The notes: generated by a model not told the origin, from the sequence alone. Positions 17,427-26,507 are shown, numbered from the stretch's first letter. The stretch: DNA of 64,000 nucleotides from Kribbella italica (GCF_014205135.1 NZ_JACHMY010000001.1:2232001-2296000), one strand, 5' to 3'. Made by a program: numbers and translations.

Positions 17427-17442
17427 TATACGCCAGCGTATA
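17427..17442. promoter_or_regulatory. TetR operator candidate, perfect palindrome
   Basis: TATACGC-CA-GCGTATA is a perfect inverted repeat (7-base arms, 2-base spacer) ending 17 bases before the DUF2867 start codon. With the copy at 17392 it forms a two-site operator typical of autoregulated TetR pairs. Confidence 0.7.
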
Positions 17443-17458
17443 GAAGGGACCGCAGACC

Positions 17459-18082
17459 ATGAGACTTCCCGCCACCGCCCACACCGACCGCCCCTGGCGC
17501 ATCCACGAGATCACGCCCGACTTCCAGCTCGAGGACGTCTGGGCCCTGCCCACCCCCGGCGGACCCGACGACTTCGACCGCCTGATGAGCCGCTTCACCA
17601 CCGCCGACCCCGACGCCCCGGCTCTGATGTCCTCGACGATCGGCCGGTTCCTGATGGCACTGCGCTGGAAGCTCGGCACCCTCTTCGGCTGGGACCGCGA
17701 CAAGGCCGGCCTCGGCACTCGCGTCCAGACCCTCCGCGACCGCCTCCCGAGCGACCTCCTCGAAGGCCCCCGAGGACCGGACCTCGACGGCGTCCCCTTC
17801 ACCTCGGTGTTCCTCACCGACGACGAGTGGGCGGCCGAGATCGCCAACGGCACCGTCCACGCCGTCCTGCACCTCGGCTGGGTCGCCGACAGCACCGCCG
17901 ACGGCGGCTACCGCGGCCAGATGGCCGTCCTGGTCAAACCCAACGGCAGACTCGGTACGGCGTACATGGCGCTGATCAAGCCGTTCCGCTATCTGTGGGT
18001 CTACCCCGACCTGCTCCGCACCATCGGCCGCGGCTGGGACGCCGGCCGCGGGAACGCCGCGTGGGTGAACCGCGCGCGGTAG
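17459..18082 (+). CDS. DUF2867 domain protein
   Basis: A 207-residue soluble protein with the DUF2867 pattern: RIHEITPDFQLEDVWALPTPGG near the N-terminus, MALRWKLGTLFGWDR in the middle and GTAYMALIKPFRYLWVYP near the C-terminus. Biochemical role unknown; relatives occur fused to or beside NAD-binding and TetR proteins. GAAGGGA lies before the ATG. It is divergent from a TetR gene and almost certainly its target. Its last 82 bases overlap the 3' end of the AraC gene on the other strand. Confidence 0.82.
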   Translation: MRLPATAHTDRPWRIHEITPDFQLEDVWALPTPGGPDDFDRLMSRFTTADPDAPALMSSTIGRFLMALRWKLGTLFGWDRDKAGLGTRVQTLRDRLPSDLLEGPRGPDLDGVPFTSVFLTDDEWAAEIANGTVHAVLHLGWVADSTADGGYRGQMAVLVKPNGRLGTAYMALIKPFRYLWVYPDLLRTIGRGWDAGRGNAAWVNRAR

Positions 18083-18936
18083 CCCGAGGCCGTCAGCCCG
18101 TAGTGCAGCTTGAAGCGCCGCGCGAAGTAGTTCTGGTCCGGCCATCCCACCGACTCCGCGATCCGGCTGATCGAGTGGTCGGTGTGCAGCAGCAGGTCCG
18201 CGGCCAGCTCGACGCGGTGCCGTGACAGGTAGGCCATCGGCGGCAGCCCGGTCGACGACTTGAACAGCCGGACCAGGTACCCGGGCACCAGATGCAGCTC
18301 GTCGGCCAGCTCGGTCAGCGTCCACTGGTGCGCCGGCGCCGCCTCCAGCATCCGCATCGCCGTCAGGACGGCGGGATGGATCTGCGTCTCCCGCCCGACC
18401 ACCCCCGTCGCCGCCACCGCCCGCGCCAGGCAGCTCAGGAACAGCGACAGCCGCCCGACGATGTCGCCCCGATGCAGGTGAACCGATTCATGTCGTAGCT
18501 CGCCGAGCCCCCGCAGATGCCCGATCGCCTCGGCCAGGGTGACCCCGTCCAGATGCGTCGTCAGGATGCCGCGGCGCTGCGCCGAGAACGGCCCGGTCCA
18601 CAGCAGGAACCCGAGCAGCGGGTCCTCGCGCATCCAGGCCAGCTCGCGCTGGATCAGTTCGGCCGAGAAGCAGCAGTTGTAGAGCTCCAGGTCCGCGCAG
18701 CCGTCGTACGCGTGCCAGACGCCGGGCCGCAGCAGGATCACGTCGCCCACGTCGAGTTCCTGCCGCCCGGCCAGGCTTTCGTGGTACCCCGTGCCGCCGG
18801 TGATCACCGCGACCTCGAAGAAGCTGTGCGTGTGGACCGGGTGGCCGGTGGCGTGCACGTACGGCCCGGCGTACGCGACGGCGCCGTCGACGAAGTGCAG
18901 CAGCGTCCGGTTGTTACCGACCGGCGGATCCTCCAT
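18001..18936 (-). CDS. AraC family regulator with N-terminal cupin (RhaS-like)
   Basis: A 311-residue activator. Residues about 15-95 form a cupin ligand domain (HTHSFFEVAVITGGTGYHE, DVGDVILLRPGVWH). The C-terminal part has two helix-turn-helix motifs (LTELADELHLVPGYLVRLF and SISRIAESVGWPDQNYFARRF). It is divergent from the rhamnosidase gene, 124 bases between starts, so it probably activates the rhamnoside cluster in response to rhamnose or a related sugar. About 20 residues beyond the last helix read into the antisense of the DUF2867 gene. Confidence 0.88.
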   Translation of the reverse strand: MEDPPVGNNRTLLHFVDGAVAYAGPYVHATGHPVHTHSFFEVAVITGGTGYHESLAGRQELDVGDVILLRPGVWHAYDGCADLELYNCCFSAELIQRELAWMREDPLLGFLLWTGPFSAQRRGILTTHLDGVTLAEAIGHLRGLGELRHESVHLHRGDIVGRLSLFLSCLARAVAATGVVGRETQIHPAVLTAMRMLEAAPAHQWTLTELADELHLVPGYLVRLFKSSTGLPPMAYLSRHRVELAADLLLHTDHSISRIAESVGWPDQNYFARRFKLHYGLTASGYRARFTHAAFPRPASQPRPMVRSRSG

Positions 18937-19031
18937 GCCTCAACCTAGGCGGCAAAGTGCGTTTTGTGCTAGGTCCGGTGCACTCCGTTCTATCGCCCGC
19001 GCGGCGACGGCCCCAAGATCGGACCTACCCA

Positions 19032-19045
19032 ATGAATCGTTTCAT
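19032..19045. promoter_or_regulatory. LacI-type operator candidate before the rhamnosidase gene
   Basis: ATGAATCGTTTCAT is a 14-base near-perfect palindrome (one mismatched pair) with the central CG typical of LacI/GalR operators. It ends 15 bases before the ATG of the GH78 gene. No lacI gene is in the window, so a remote regulator would add to the AraC control. Confidence 0.5.
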
Positions 19046-19060
19046 CCCGCTAGGAGTGCC

Positions 19061-21850
19061 ATGTCGCGATCCGCCGCACCGACACACCTTCGCTTCGACC
19101 ACCACACCGCCACCAGCCCGGTCCTCGGGATCGGGACCGCCGCCCCCCGCTTGTCCTGGCAGACCCCGTCCGCCGACGCCGGCTGGGCGCAGACGGCGTA
19201 CGAGCTGGAGATCGTCCGGGGCGACGCGGCCCCGCAGACCCATGTCGTCGAGTCGGCCGATCAGGTGCTGGTCGCGTGGCCCGGTGATCCGCTCGCGTCG
19301 CGCGAGCAGGCGACCGTCCGGGTCCGGGTGCGCGGCGTCGAGTGGAGCGAGTGGAGCGACCCGGCCGTCGTCGAGGCCGGACTGCTCAGCACCGACGACT
19401 GGTCCGCGCGCTTCGTCACGCCGCGCGAGATCGGCGGCCAGGACTCCCCCGCTCCCCTGCTGAACGGCGAGTTCGAGCTACCGGACGGCATCGTCAAGGC
19501 GCGGCTCTACGCCACGGCCCACGGCACCTACGTGCCGACCCTCAACGGCCGGCGCGTCGGCGATCACGAGCTGGCGCCGGGCTGGACGGCGTACCAGTTC
19601 CGCCTGCGCTACCAGACCTACGACGTCACCGACCTCGTCCGGTCGGGCGCGAACCAGCTCGAGTTCCTGCTCGGCAACGGCTGGTACCGCGGCCGGCTCG
19701 GCTTCAAGGACCAGCGAGCCCTGTACGGCGACCGCCTGGCCGTCCTCGCGCAGCTCGAGGTGACGACCGCCTCCGGTGAGGTCGTGGTGGTCGGGTCGGA
19801 CGGCGAGTGGACCGCGCGGGAGAGCGCGATCACCGCCGACGACATCTACGACGGCCAGTCGACCGACCTTCGTCTGACGTCCCCCGCAGCGACTCCGGTC
19901 GACGTGCTCGACGCCGATCTCGGGCTCCTGGTGGCGCCCGACGGTCCGCCGGTCCGGATCACCGATGTGTTGCCGGCCAAGGAACTGACGACCTCGCCCG
20001 CGGGCAAGCTCCTGGTGGACTTCGGGCAGAACGTCGTCGGCCGGGTCCGGCTCACGGTCCGCGGCGGCGCGGCCGGCGACGAGATCGTGCTGCGCCACGC
20101 CGAGGTGCTGGACGAGGGCGAGCTCGGCGTCCGCCCGTTGCGGACGGCGAAGGCGACCGACACCTACGTGCTGGCCGGGCCCGACGAGGTGACGCTCGAG
20201 TCGGAGCTGACCTTCCACGGCTTCCGGTATGCCGAGGTGACCGGCGTCGGCAATCTCGCGGCCGAGGACATCGAAGCAGTCGTGCTCGGCTCCGACCTGA
20301 CCCGGACCGGCTGGTTCGAGTCGTCGAACGAAACCCTCGACCGGTTCCACGAGAACGTCGTGTGGGGCATGCGCGGCAACTTCCTCGACGTACCGACCGA
20401 CTGCCCGCAGCGCGACGAGCGGCTCGGCTGGACCGGCGACATCCAAGTGTTCTCGCCGTCGGCGAGCTTCCTGTTCGACAGCGCCGGGTTCCTCACCAAC
20501 TGGCTGGCCGACCTGGCCGCCGAGCAGCACAAGGACGGGTCGGTGCCGTACGTCATCCCGGACGTGCTGCGCGATCCGGGTCCGGCGACGGCGGCCTGGG
20601 GTGACGCGGCAACGATCGTGCCCTGGGTCGTGTACGAGCGGACCGGCGACTCGGCTCTGCTCGCCCGCCAGCTGCCGAGCATGAAGGCCTGGGTCGACCG
20701 GATGGTCGATCTGGCCGGCGAGAACCTGCTGTGGTCCGGTGGGTTCCAGTTCGGCGACTGGCTCGACCCGACCGCGCCGCCGGACAACGCCGCCGCGGCC
20801 AAGGCCGACCCGGACGTGATCGCGACCGCGCACCTGGCCCGGTCCGCCGACGTCGTGGCCCGGGCGGCCGAGGTGGTCGGCGACGCGGACCTCGCTCGCG
20901 AGTACGGCGAATTGGCAGCCGGCGTCCGGCGAGCGTTCGCGGCGGAGTACACGACCGAGGGCGGCCGGGTGCTGAGCGACGCCCCGACGACGTACGCGCT
21001 GGCGCTGCAGTGGGCCCTGCTGCCGACCGGCGAACAGCGTCAAGGTGCCGCCGAGCGGCTCGCCGACCTGGTCCGCGCCTCGGGCTTCCGGATCAGCACC
21101 GGTTTCGTCGGGACCCCGTTGATCGCCGACGCGCTGGCCGATACCGGACACTCCGACCTCGCGTACCGGCTCCTGATGCAGACAGGCTGCCCGTCCTGGC
21201 TGTACGCAGTGACCATGGGCGCGACGACGGTGTGGGAACGCTGGGACAGCATGCTCCCGGACGGCAGCATCAACCCGGGCCAGATGACGTCGTTCAACCA
21301 CTACGCCCTCGGCGCGGTCGCCGACTGGATGCACCGCCGGGTGGCCGGGCTCGCGCCGGGCGATCCGGGGTACCGCACGATCGTCGTCGACCCGTTGCCG
21401 ACGGCAGGGCTCACCAAGGCGTCCGCGCGGCACCTCACGCCGTACGGCGAAGCGTCGGTCGCGTGGAACCGCGCCGACGGGCAGTTCCGGCTCAGTGTCA
21501 CCGTGCCGGTCGGGTCGACGGCAACGGTTCGGGTGCCGGGGGCAACTGACGCGGTCAGCGTCGGGCACGGCACGCACGAGTGGACCGCCGACGACCCGTA
21601 CGCCGAAGCACCGCCACTGCCGGCCGACGCCACCATCCGGCAGCTGATGGATCACGAGGCCAGCTGGGACTCGCTGGTGGCCGTCGCCATCGAGAAGGAG
21701 GTCGTCACCGACGACGCCGTACTGGCCGCCCGGCTCACCCGCTACCTCGACCAGCCCGCCACCCAGTTGACGAGCGTCGCCGGGGCGCGGGCCTTCTCAC
21801 CCTCGGCCGAGGCGTTGCAGGCCGAGCTGGATCGTCTGCTCAACCGCTGA
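19061..21850 (+). CDS. Glycoside hydrolase family 78 alpha-L-rhamnosidase
   Basis: A 929-residue enzyme without a signal peptide, so probably cytoplasmic, acting on imported rhamnosides. The N-terminal beta domains (LRFDHHTATSPVLGIGTAAP, WSARFVTPREI, GYxxHELAPGWT-like region) precede the (alpha/alpha)6 barrel with DCPQRDERLGWTGD, which holds the conserved acids of GH78, and later QFGDWLDPT and TTVWERWDS. A C-terminal beta domain and a 60-residue helical tail follow. GGAG precedes the ATG. The solute-binding protein gene starts 23 bases after the stop, so enzyme and importer form one operon. Confidence 0.92.
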   Translation: MSRSAAPTHLRFDHHTATSPVLGIGTAAPRLSWQTPSADAGWAQTAYELEIVRGDAAPQTHVVESADQVLVAWPGDPLASREQATVRVRVRGVEWSEWSDPAVVEAGLLSTDDWSARFVTPREIGGQDSPAPLLNGEFELPDGIVKARLYATAHGTYVPTLNGRRVGDHELAPGWTAYQFRLRYQTYDVTDLVRSGANQLEFLLGNGWYRGRLGFKDQRALYGDRLAVLAQLEVTTASGEVVVVGSDGEWTARESAITADDIYDGQSTDLRLTSPAATPVDVLDADLGLLVAPDGPPVRITDVLPAKELTTSPAGKLLVDFGQNVVGRVRLTVRGGAAGDEIVLRHAEVLDEGELGVRPLRTAKATDTYVLAGPDEVTLESELTFHGFRYAEVTGVGNLAAEDIEAVVLGSDLTRTGWFESSNETLDRFHENVVWGMRGNFLDVPTDCPQRDERLGWTGDIQVFSPSASFLFDSAGFLTNWLADLAAEQHKDGSVPYVIPDVLRDPGPATAAWGDAATIVPWVVYERTGDSALLARQLPSMKAWVDRMVDLAGENLLWSGGFQFGDWLDPTAPPDNAAAAKADPDVIATAHLARSADVVARAAEVVGDADLAREYGELAAGVRRAFAAEYTTEGGRVLSDAPTTYALALQWALLPTGEQRQGAAERLADLVRASGFRISTGFVGTPLIADALADTGHSDLAYRLLMQTGCPSWLYAVTMGATTVWERWDSMLPDGSINPGQMTSFNHYALGAVADWMHRRVAGLAPGDPGYRTIVVDPLPTAGLTKASARHLTPYGEASVAWNRADGQFRLSVTVPVGSTATVRVPGATDAVSVGHGTHEWTADDPYAEAPPLPADATIRQLMDHEASWDSLVAVAIEKEVVTDDAVLAARLTRYLDQPATQLTSVAGARAFSPSAEALQAELDRLLNR

Positions 21851-21873
21851 TGAACATCCCCTGGAGGTCAATG

Positions 21874-23199
21874 ATGACATTCCGCCGACGCACCTCAGGA
21901 CTGGCCTTGGTCGCGGCCTGCTCACTCGCCCTGACCGCCTGCAGCGCGGGCAGCCTCGGCTCCAGCGACGACACGGGCGGCTCGGGCTCGGTCTCCATCA
22001 CCTACCTGGCGGGCAACCAGGAGCAGGACGTCAAGGAGGCCCAGCAGCTGATCAAGGACTTCAACGCGAAGAACCCGGACGTCACGGTCAAGCTGGAGAG
22101 CCGCCCGGGCGGCACCGAGGGCGACAACATCGTCAAGACCCGGCTGTCCACCGGCGACATGAGCGACGTGTTCAGCTACAACACCGGCTCGCTGTTCCAG
22201 GCGATCGCGCCGCAGAAGAACCTCGTCCCGATCAGCGACCAGCCCTACATCGGTGACGTCGACGAGAACTTCAAGAAGACCGTCACCGCCGACGGCCAGG
22301 TCTACGGCGCACCGGCCGGCGGGTTCATGGGCGGCGCGGTGCTCTACAACATCCCGATCTACACCCGGCTCGGGCTGAAGGTGCCGAAGACCTGGGCCGA
22401 GTTCATGGCCAACAACGCCAAGATCAAGGCCGCCGGGATCGCGCCGGTGATCCAGACCTACGGCGAGACCTGGACCTCGCAACTGTTCGTGCTCGGCGAC
22501 TTCCACAACGTCGCGGCCGCCGAGACCGACTTCGCCGACAAGTACACGCAGAACCAGGCCAAGTACGCCAGCTCCGCGGCGGCCAAGAAGGGGTTCGAGC
22601 ACACCCAGCAGGTGCACGACGCCGGGTACCAGAACACCGACTTCGCCTCGGCCAAGCTGCCCGACGGGCTCCGGATGCTGGCCCAGGGCAAGGGCGCGCA
22701 CTACCCGATCCTGACCGGCGTGGTGAACGACATGGTCGACACCTACCCGGCCGGGGCCAAGGACGTCGGACTGTTCGCGTTGCCTGGTGACAACGCGAGC
22801 ACCAACGGCCTGACGGTGTGGACGCCGAACGGCGTCTACATCCCGAACACCACCACCGGCGAGAAGCTGGACGCGGCGAAGAAGTTCCTCGCGTTCGTCG
22901 CCAGCCCGGACGGGTGCGCGTCGCTGGCCAAGGCCGGCGTACCGACCGGTCCGTACGCGATCAAGGGGTGCACGCTGCCGGCCGACGTACCGCAGTCGAT
23001 CAAGGACATGCAGCCGTACCTGGACAAGGAGGGCGGATCGAGCCTGGCGCTGGAGTTCCTGTCGCCGGTCAAGGGCCCGTCGCTGGAGCAGATCACCGTC
23101 GAGGTCGGCTCGGGCATCCGCAAGGCGCAGGACGGCGCCGCCCGGTACGACGAGGACGTCAAGAAGCAGGCCCAGCAGCTCGGACTGGCTGGCTGGTGA
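21874..23199 (+). CDS. Sugar ABC transporter solute-binding lipoprotein (family 1)
   Basis: A 441-residue extracellular binding protein. The signal ends with lipobox LTAC (Cys23), the site of lipidation. Family-1 traits include VSITYLAGNQEQDVKEAQQL near the mature N-terminus and PNGVYIPNTTTGEKLDAAKKFLAF near the C-terminus. Two adjacent ATGs (21871, 21874) are possible; the second has better spacing (6 bases) from GGAGG. It lies between the rhamnosidase and two permeases, so the likely ligand is a rhamnose-containing glycoside or oligosaccharide. Confidence 0.9.
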   Translation: MTFRRRTSGLALVAACSLALTACSAGSLGSSDDTGGSGSVSITYLAGNQEQDVKEAQQLIKDFNAKNPDVTVKLESRPGGTEGDNIVKTRLSTGDMSDVFSYNTGSLFQAIAPQKNLVPISDQPYIGDVDENFKKTVTADGQVYGAPAGGFMGGAVLYNIPIYTRLGLKVPKTWAEFMANNAKIKAAGIAPVIQTYGETWTSQLFVLGDFHNVAAAETDFADKYTQNQAKYASSAAAKKGFEHTQQVHDAGYQNTDFASAKLPDGLRMLAQGKGAHYPILTGVVNDMVDTYPAGAKDVGLFALPGDNASTNGLTVWTPNGVYIPNTTTGEKLDAAKKFLAFVASPDGCASLAKAGVPTGPYAIKGCTLPADVPQSIKDMQPYLDKEGGSSLALEFLSPVKGPSLEQITVEVGSGIRKAQDGAARYDEDVKKQAQQLGLAGW

Positions 23200-23205
23200 T
23201 TGCCG

Positions 23206-24132
23206 GTGGCAACCACCTCGGTCAAGCCGCGCTCGCGTAGCGCAGCGTCCCCGGCCGCTTCGGCGGCCGGGGGGAAGGTCTACTCGCCGTACTCGAACTG
23301 GTTCTACCTGCCGGCGGCCGTGATCTACGGCGTGCTGTTCGTGGTCCCGACCTTCGCGTCGCTCTACTTCAGCCTGACCCGCTGGAGCCTGTTCGAGTCG
23401 AAGTTCATCGGGCTGGAGAACTTCCAGCTGTTCTTCCAGGAGCCGCAGCTGATCAAGGGCTTCACCAACACGCTGATCTTCGCCGTCGTGACGTCCGGGT
23501 CGAAGGTGGTGCTCGGGCTGCTGCTCGCCGTCCTGCTGACCTCGCGCATCATCGGGCGGGGCTACCTGCGGTCGGTGGTGTTCTTCCCGGTGCTGGTCAG
23601 CACGATCGGTGTCGGGCTCACCTTCACCGTCCTGATGAACCCCGAGCGCGGCCTGATCAACGGCGCGCTCGAGGTGATCGGCATCAACGGCCCCGGCTGG
23701 CTGACCGACCCGAAGTGGGCGCTGCTGTCGGTCGCGCTGGTCGACATCTGGAAGGGCGTCGGGCTCGCGACGCTGATCTACATCGCGGGCATCGTGTCGA
23801 TCCCGCGGGAGTACATGGAGGCCGCGCGGGTCGACGGCGCCGGGTCGTTCGAGACCTTCCGGCGGATCGTGCTGCCGCTGTCCCGGCCGGCCACGGTGAC
23901 CGTGATCATCTTGTCGCTGATCGGCGGGCTGCGGTCGTTCGACCTGATCTGGGCGATGACGCGGGGCGGACCGGGGTTCACCTCGGACGTGATCGCGTCG
24001 GTGATCTACAAGCAGTACCAGGCCGGGTTCTACGGGCTGTCGACGGCGGGCAACGTCGTGCTGTTCGTCGTGGTCACCGCGGTGGTGCTGCCGCTGTTCT
24101 GGTTCCTCAACCGGAAGGAGGTGGAGCTGTGA
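23206..24132 (+). CDS. CUT1 sugar ABC transporter permease (MalF-like)
   Basis: A 308-residue inner-membrane permease with six hydrophobic segments and the EAA loop EYMEAARVDGAGSFETFRRI that docks the ATPase. The GTG at 23206 has GGTGA 6 bases upstream; a TTG at 23200, directly after the previous stop, is the alternative. The gene ends in a GTGA overlap with the second permease. Pairs with the next gene as a heterodimer. Confidence 0.9.
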   Translation: MATTSVKPRSRSAASPAASAAGGKVYSPYSNWFYLPAAVIYGVLFVVPTFASLYFSLTRWSLFESKFIGLENFQLFFQEPQLIKGFTNTLIFAVVTSGSKVVLGLLLAVLLTSRIIGRGYLRSVVFFPVLVSTIGVGLTFTVLMNPERGLINGALEVIGINGPGWLTDPKWALLSVALVDIWKGVGLATLIYIAGIVSIPREYMEAARVDGAGSFETFRRIVLPLSRPATVTVIILSLIGGLRSFDLIWAMTRGGPGFTSDVIASVIYKQYQAGFYGLSTAGNVVLFVVVTAVVLPLFWFLNRKEVEL

Positions 24133-24980
24133 GTACGGCGGAGCTCGTCAACCACAAGCCGGGCCGCAACTACCTGCTCAGCGCGGTCGCGATCGTCGCG
24201 TCGTTCGTGGTGTTCGTGATCCCGTTCGTCTTCATCGTGCTGACCGCGGTCAAGGACCGGCAGCAGGCCTCGCTGCTGGACTTCTCCTGGCCGCACCAGT
24301 TCCAGTTCGTGGAGAACTTCGTCGCGGTGGTCAAGGCACGCGACTACATGCTGGTGATCGCGTTCATCAACTCGACGGTGCTGACGGCGGTCAGCGTCAC
24401 CGGGATGGTGGTGCTCGCGGCGATGGTCGGGTTCGTGCTGCAGCGGCGGCGGTCGCGGTGGAACCCGTTCATCAACTTCATCGTGCTGTCGGGACTGATC
24501 ATCCCGCCGGCCGTCGTACCGACGATCTGGGTGCTGCAGGGGCTGCAGCTGTTCCGGACGATGACCGGGCTGATCCTGATCGAGATCGCGTTCGGGCTGT
24601 CGTTCTGCATCCTGCTGTTCCGGGCGTTCGTCGCGACCATCCCTCGGGAGTTGGACGAGGCGGCGGTGATCGACGGGGCCGGTCCGCTGCGGCTGTTCTT
24701 CCGGGTGATCTTCCCGCTGCTGCGGTCGGTGATCGTGACGGTGGTCGTCGTGCAGTCGGTGAACGTGTTCAACGACTTCGTGAACCCGCTCTACTTCCTG
24801 CCCGGCGACCAGAACGCCACCGTGCAGCTGACGCTGTTCAACTTCCAGAGTCAGTTCAACACGCAGTACAACCTGCTGTTCATGAACATCCTGCTGATCA
24901 CCGTGCCGCCGCTGATCATGTTCCTGTTCTTCAACCGCCAGATCGTCGCCGGGATGACCTCGGGGGCGGTGAAGGGCTAG
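24129..24980 (+). CDS. CUT1 sugar ABC transporter permease (MalG-like)
   Basis: A 283-residue partner permease with six membrane segments and EAA loop ELDEAAVIDGAGPLRLFFRV. The GTG start overlaps the preceding stop by 4 bases. No ATP-binding subunit follows; the next gene runs in the other direction and overlaps the 3' end by 4 bases. The importer must borrow an ATPase, probably an MsiK-type shared subunit. Confidence 0.9.
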   Translation: MSTAELVNHKPGRNYLLSAVAIVASFVVFVIPFVFIVLTAVKDRQQASLLDFSWPHQFQFVENFVAVVKARDYMLVIAFINSTVLTAVSVTGMVVLAAMVGFVLQRRRSRWNPFINFIVLSGLIIPPAVVPTIWVLQGLQLFRTMTGLILIEIAFGLSFCILLFRAFVATIPRELDEAAVIDGAGPLRLFFRVIFPLLRSVIVTVVVVQSVNVFNDFVNPLYFLPGDQNATVQLTLFNFQSQFNTQYNLLFMNILLITVPPLIMFLFFNRQIVAGMTSGAVKG

Positions 24981-25615
24981 GCGGGCTTGCGGTAGATGAG
25001 GAACGCCTGGTCCGTCTTCTCGGGGGCGATCGCCGGGCGGGTCAGCCGGGTGACCTCTTCGAAGCCGGCCGCGACCAGCAGTTCGTGGATCGCGGCCGGC
25101 TCGTAGGCGTAGACGTCGAGCTCGATCGGGTGGCCGTAGCCCTCGGTCAGGTGGTAGGTGCCGGTGCCTGCCTTGAAGCCGTAGAGGAACAGGCCGCCGG
25201 GTGTGAGGACGCGGTGGATCTCGGCGAACGCCGTCGGCAGGTCCTCGGCCGGGGTGTGCACGAGCGAGTAGAACGCGAGCGCGCCGGCGAGCCCGTTGTC
25301 CGGGAGCGGGAGGTCGAGCAGGGAGCCGACCTCGAAGCGCAGGTCGGCGTACTCCTGGCGTGCGAAGTCGACCATCGCCGGGGACAGATCCATCCCGAAG
25401 GCGTCCATGCCGAGCTCCGCCAGGTACGCCGTGACGTGGCCGGGGCCGCAGCCCAGGTCGCCCACCGGGCCGGCGTCACCGGCGGCCAGCAGGTCGCCGT
25501 ACAGGCCGAGGATCGCGCGGTGGTACGGGTCGTCGAACCGAGGGGCGACGAGCTGGTGGTAGTCGGCGGCGACGGTGTTGTAGGAGTTCCGGGTGCTCTC
25601 CAGGTACGAGGTCAT
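24977..25615 (-). CDS. Class I SAM-dependent methyltransferase
   Basis: A 212-residue methyltransferase with motif I VGDLGCGPGHVT, the acidic loop GMDLSPAMVDFAR and the post-motif RVLTPGGLFLYGF. It is a paralogue of the methyltransferase at 51923 (shared N-terminus TRxSYxxVAxxYHxLV). TAACCT at 25624-25629 on the minus strand lies 8 bases before the ATG, so the mRNA is probably leaderless. Substrate unknown. Its stop overlaps the permease stop by 4 bases. Confidence 0.87.
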   Translation of the reverse strand: MTSYLESTRNSYNTVAADYHQLVAPRFDDPYHRAILGLYGDLLAAGDAGPVGDLGCGPGHVTAYLAELGMDAFGMDLSPAMVDFARQEYADLRFEVGSLLDLPLPDNGLAGALAFYSLVHTPAEDLPTAFAEIHRVLTPGGLFLYGFKAGTGTYHLTEGYGHPIELDVYAYEPAAIHELLVAAGFEEVTRLTRPAIAPEKTDQAFLIYRKPA

Positions 25616-25643
25616 AGCCGAGCAGGTTAGTCATCGCCACCGA

Positions 25644-25686
25644 CAATTCCCGCCCGCGCCGCCTGCGGCGGCGCGGGCGGGAATTG
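25644..25686 (-). terminator. 20-bp perfect hairpin (first of an intergenic set)
   Basis: Left arm 25644-25663 and right arm 25667-25686 are perfectly complementary around a 3-base loop (TGC). It lies between the end of the RraA-like gene and the start of the methyltransferase, both leftward. Very GC-rich stem; without a clear T tract it may act as a bidirectional or processing structure. Confidence 0.65.
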
Positions 25687-25688
25687 GA

Positions 25689-25757
25689 GGGGAGGGCGGA
25701 GCGCGACCCCGCCTTCCCTCCCCGCCGGTGCGCCGCCGCAGGCGGCGCACCGGCGGG
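25689..25757 (-). terminator. Second and third hairpins downstream of the RraA-like gene
   Basis: A perfect 17-bp stem (25721-25737 with 25741-25757, loop GCA) starts 2 bases from the RraA-like stop. Between it and the hairpin at 25644 a third, imperfect stem pairs GGAGGGGAGGGCGG with CCGCCTTCCCTCC. Together they close the eight-gene operon. Confidence 0.65.
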
Positions 25758-25758
25758 T

Positions 25759-26496
25759 TCAGACTCCGTCGTAGTAGCGCTCGATCGCCTCGTAGTCGAC
25801 TGAGCTGTCAGGCTTCATGCCGAGGGCCTCGTACTTCTTGCGGCGGGCGCGCATGTCGGCGAGCAGGATCGCGCGGGCGTGTACGGCGACCTCCTCGGCG
25901 ACGTCCGCCGGTACGACGATGATGCCGTCGTCGTCACAGCCGATCAGGTCGCCGGGGCTCACCTGCGTCCCGCCGCAGGCGATCGTCGCCTGGGTCTCGA
26001 CCACCTTGATCCGGCCCGGGATGATCGTCCGGCCCCGAGCGCGGGAGGCGATCGGCGTCCGCTGGGCGACGATCTCGGCGGTGTCGCGGCAGTACCCGTC
26101 GGTGACGATCCCGGCCGCGCCGTTCTGCACCGCGCCCATCCCGTTCTCCGAGCCCCAGAAGCCGACCTCCTTGCCGCCGCCGGCGTCCATCACCACCACG
26201 TGCCCCGGCGCGAGATCACCGGGCAGCTTCACGTTGCCGGTCTCCTCGAACCAGATCCGGTGCGCCTCGACGATGTCCTGGGTGCTGTCGAGCTTCCACA
26301 TCGGCCGGTTCGACGGCACCGCGCGAATCGTTGCCGCCGGCCCCCAGAACTTCATCCCCAGCCACAGCGGGCGCACGTCGGGCGACATCAGCCCGATGTC
26401 GAAGTACCCGATCCCGTCGAGCGCGTCGGCGACGTCCACCACCCGCAGGTGCTGGTACAAGCTGCTCAGATCGTTGGCGTTGGCAGTGGCAGTCAT
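25759..26496 (-). CDS. RraA/HMG-aldolase family protein
   Basis: A 245-residue protein of the RraA-like fold. The core GAVQNGAAGIVTDGYCRDT holds the conserved Gly, Asp and Arg of class II 4-hydroxy-4-methyl-2-oxoglutarate/CHA aldolases, and GDLIGCDDDGIIVVPADV the second conserved stretch. Members cleave hydroxy-oxo-diacids or decarboxylate oxaloacetate; others inhibit RNase E. Position at the end of a catabolic operon favours an aldolase or lyase. It lies 11 bases after the amidohydrolase gene. Confidence 0.85.
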   Translation of the reverse strand: MTATANANDLSSLYQHLRVVDVADALDGIGYFDIGLMSPDVRPLWLGMKFWGPAATIRAVPSNRPMWKLDSTQDIVEAHRIWFEETGNVKLPGDLAPGHVVVMDAGGGKEVGFWGSENGMGAVQNGAAGIVTDGYCRDTAEIVAQRTPIASRARGRTIIPGRIKVVETQATIACGGTQVSPGDLIGCDDDGIIVVPADVAEEVAVHARAILLADMRARRKKYEALGMKPDSSVDYEAIERYYDGV

Positions 26497-26507
26497 GCGC
26501 AGACCCT

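Noticed and set aside
25616..25758. CRISPR-like repeats
   Set aside because: The repeats are inverted arms of hairpins with 3-base loops, not direct repeats with spacers.
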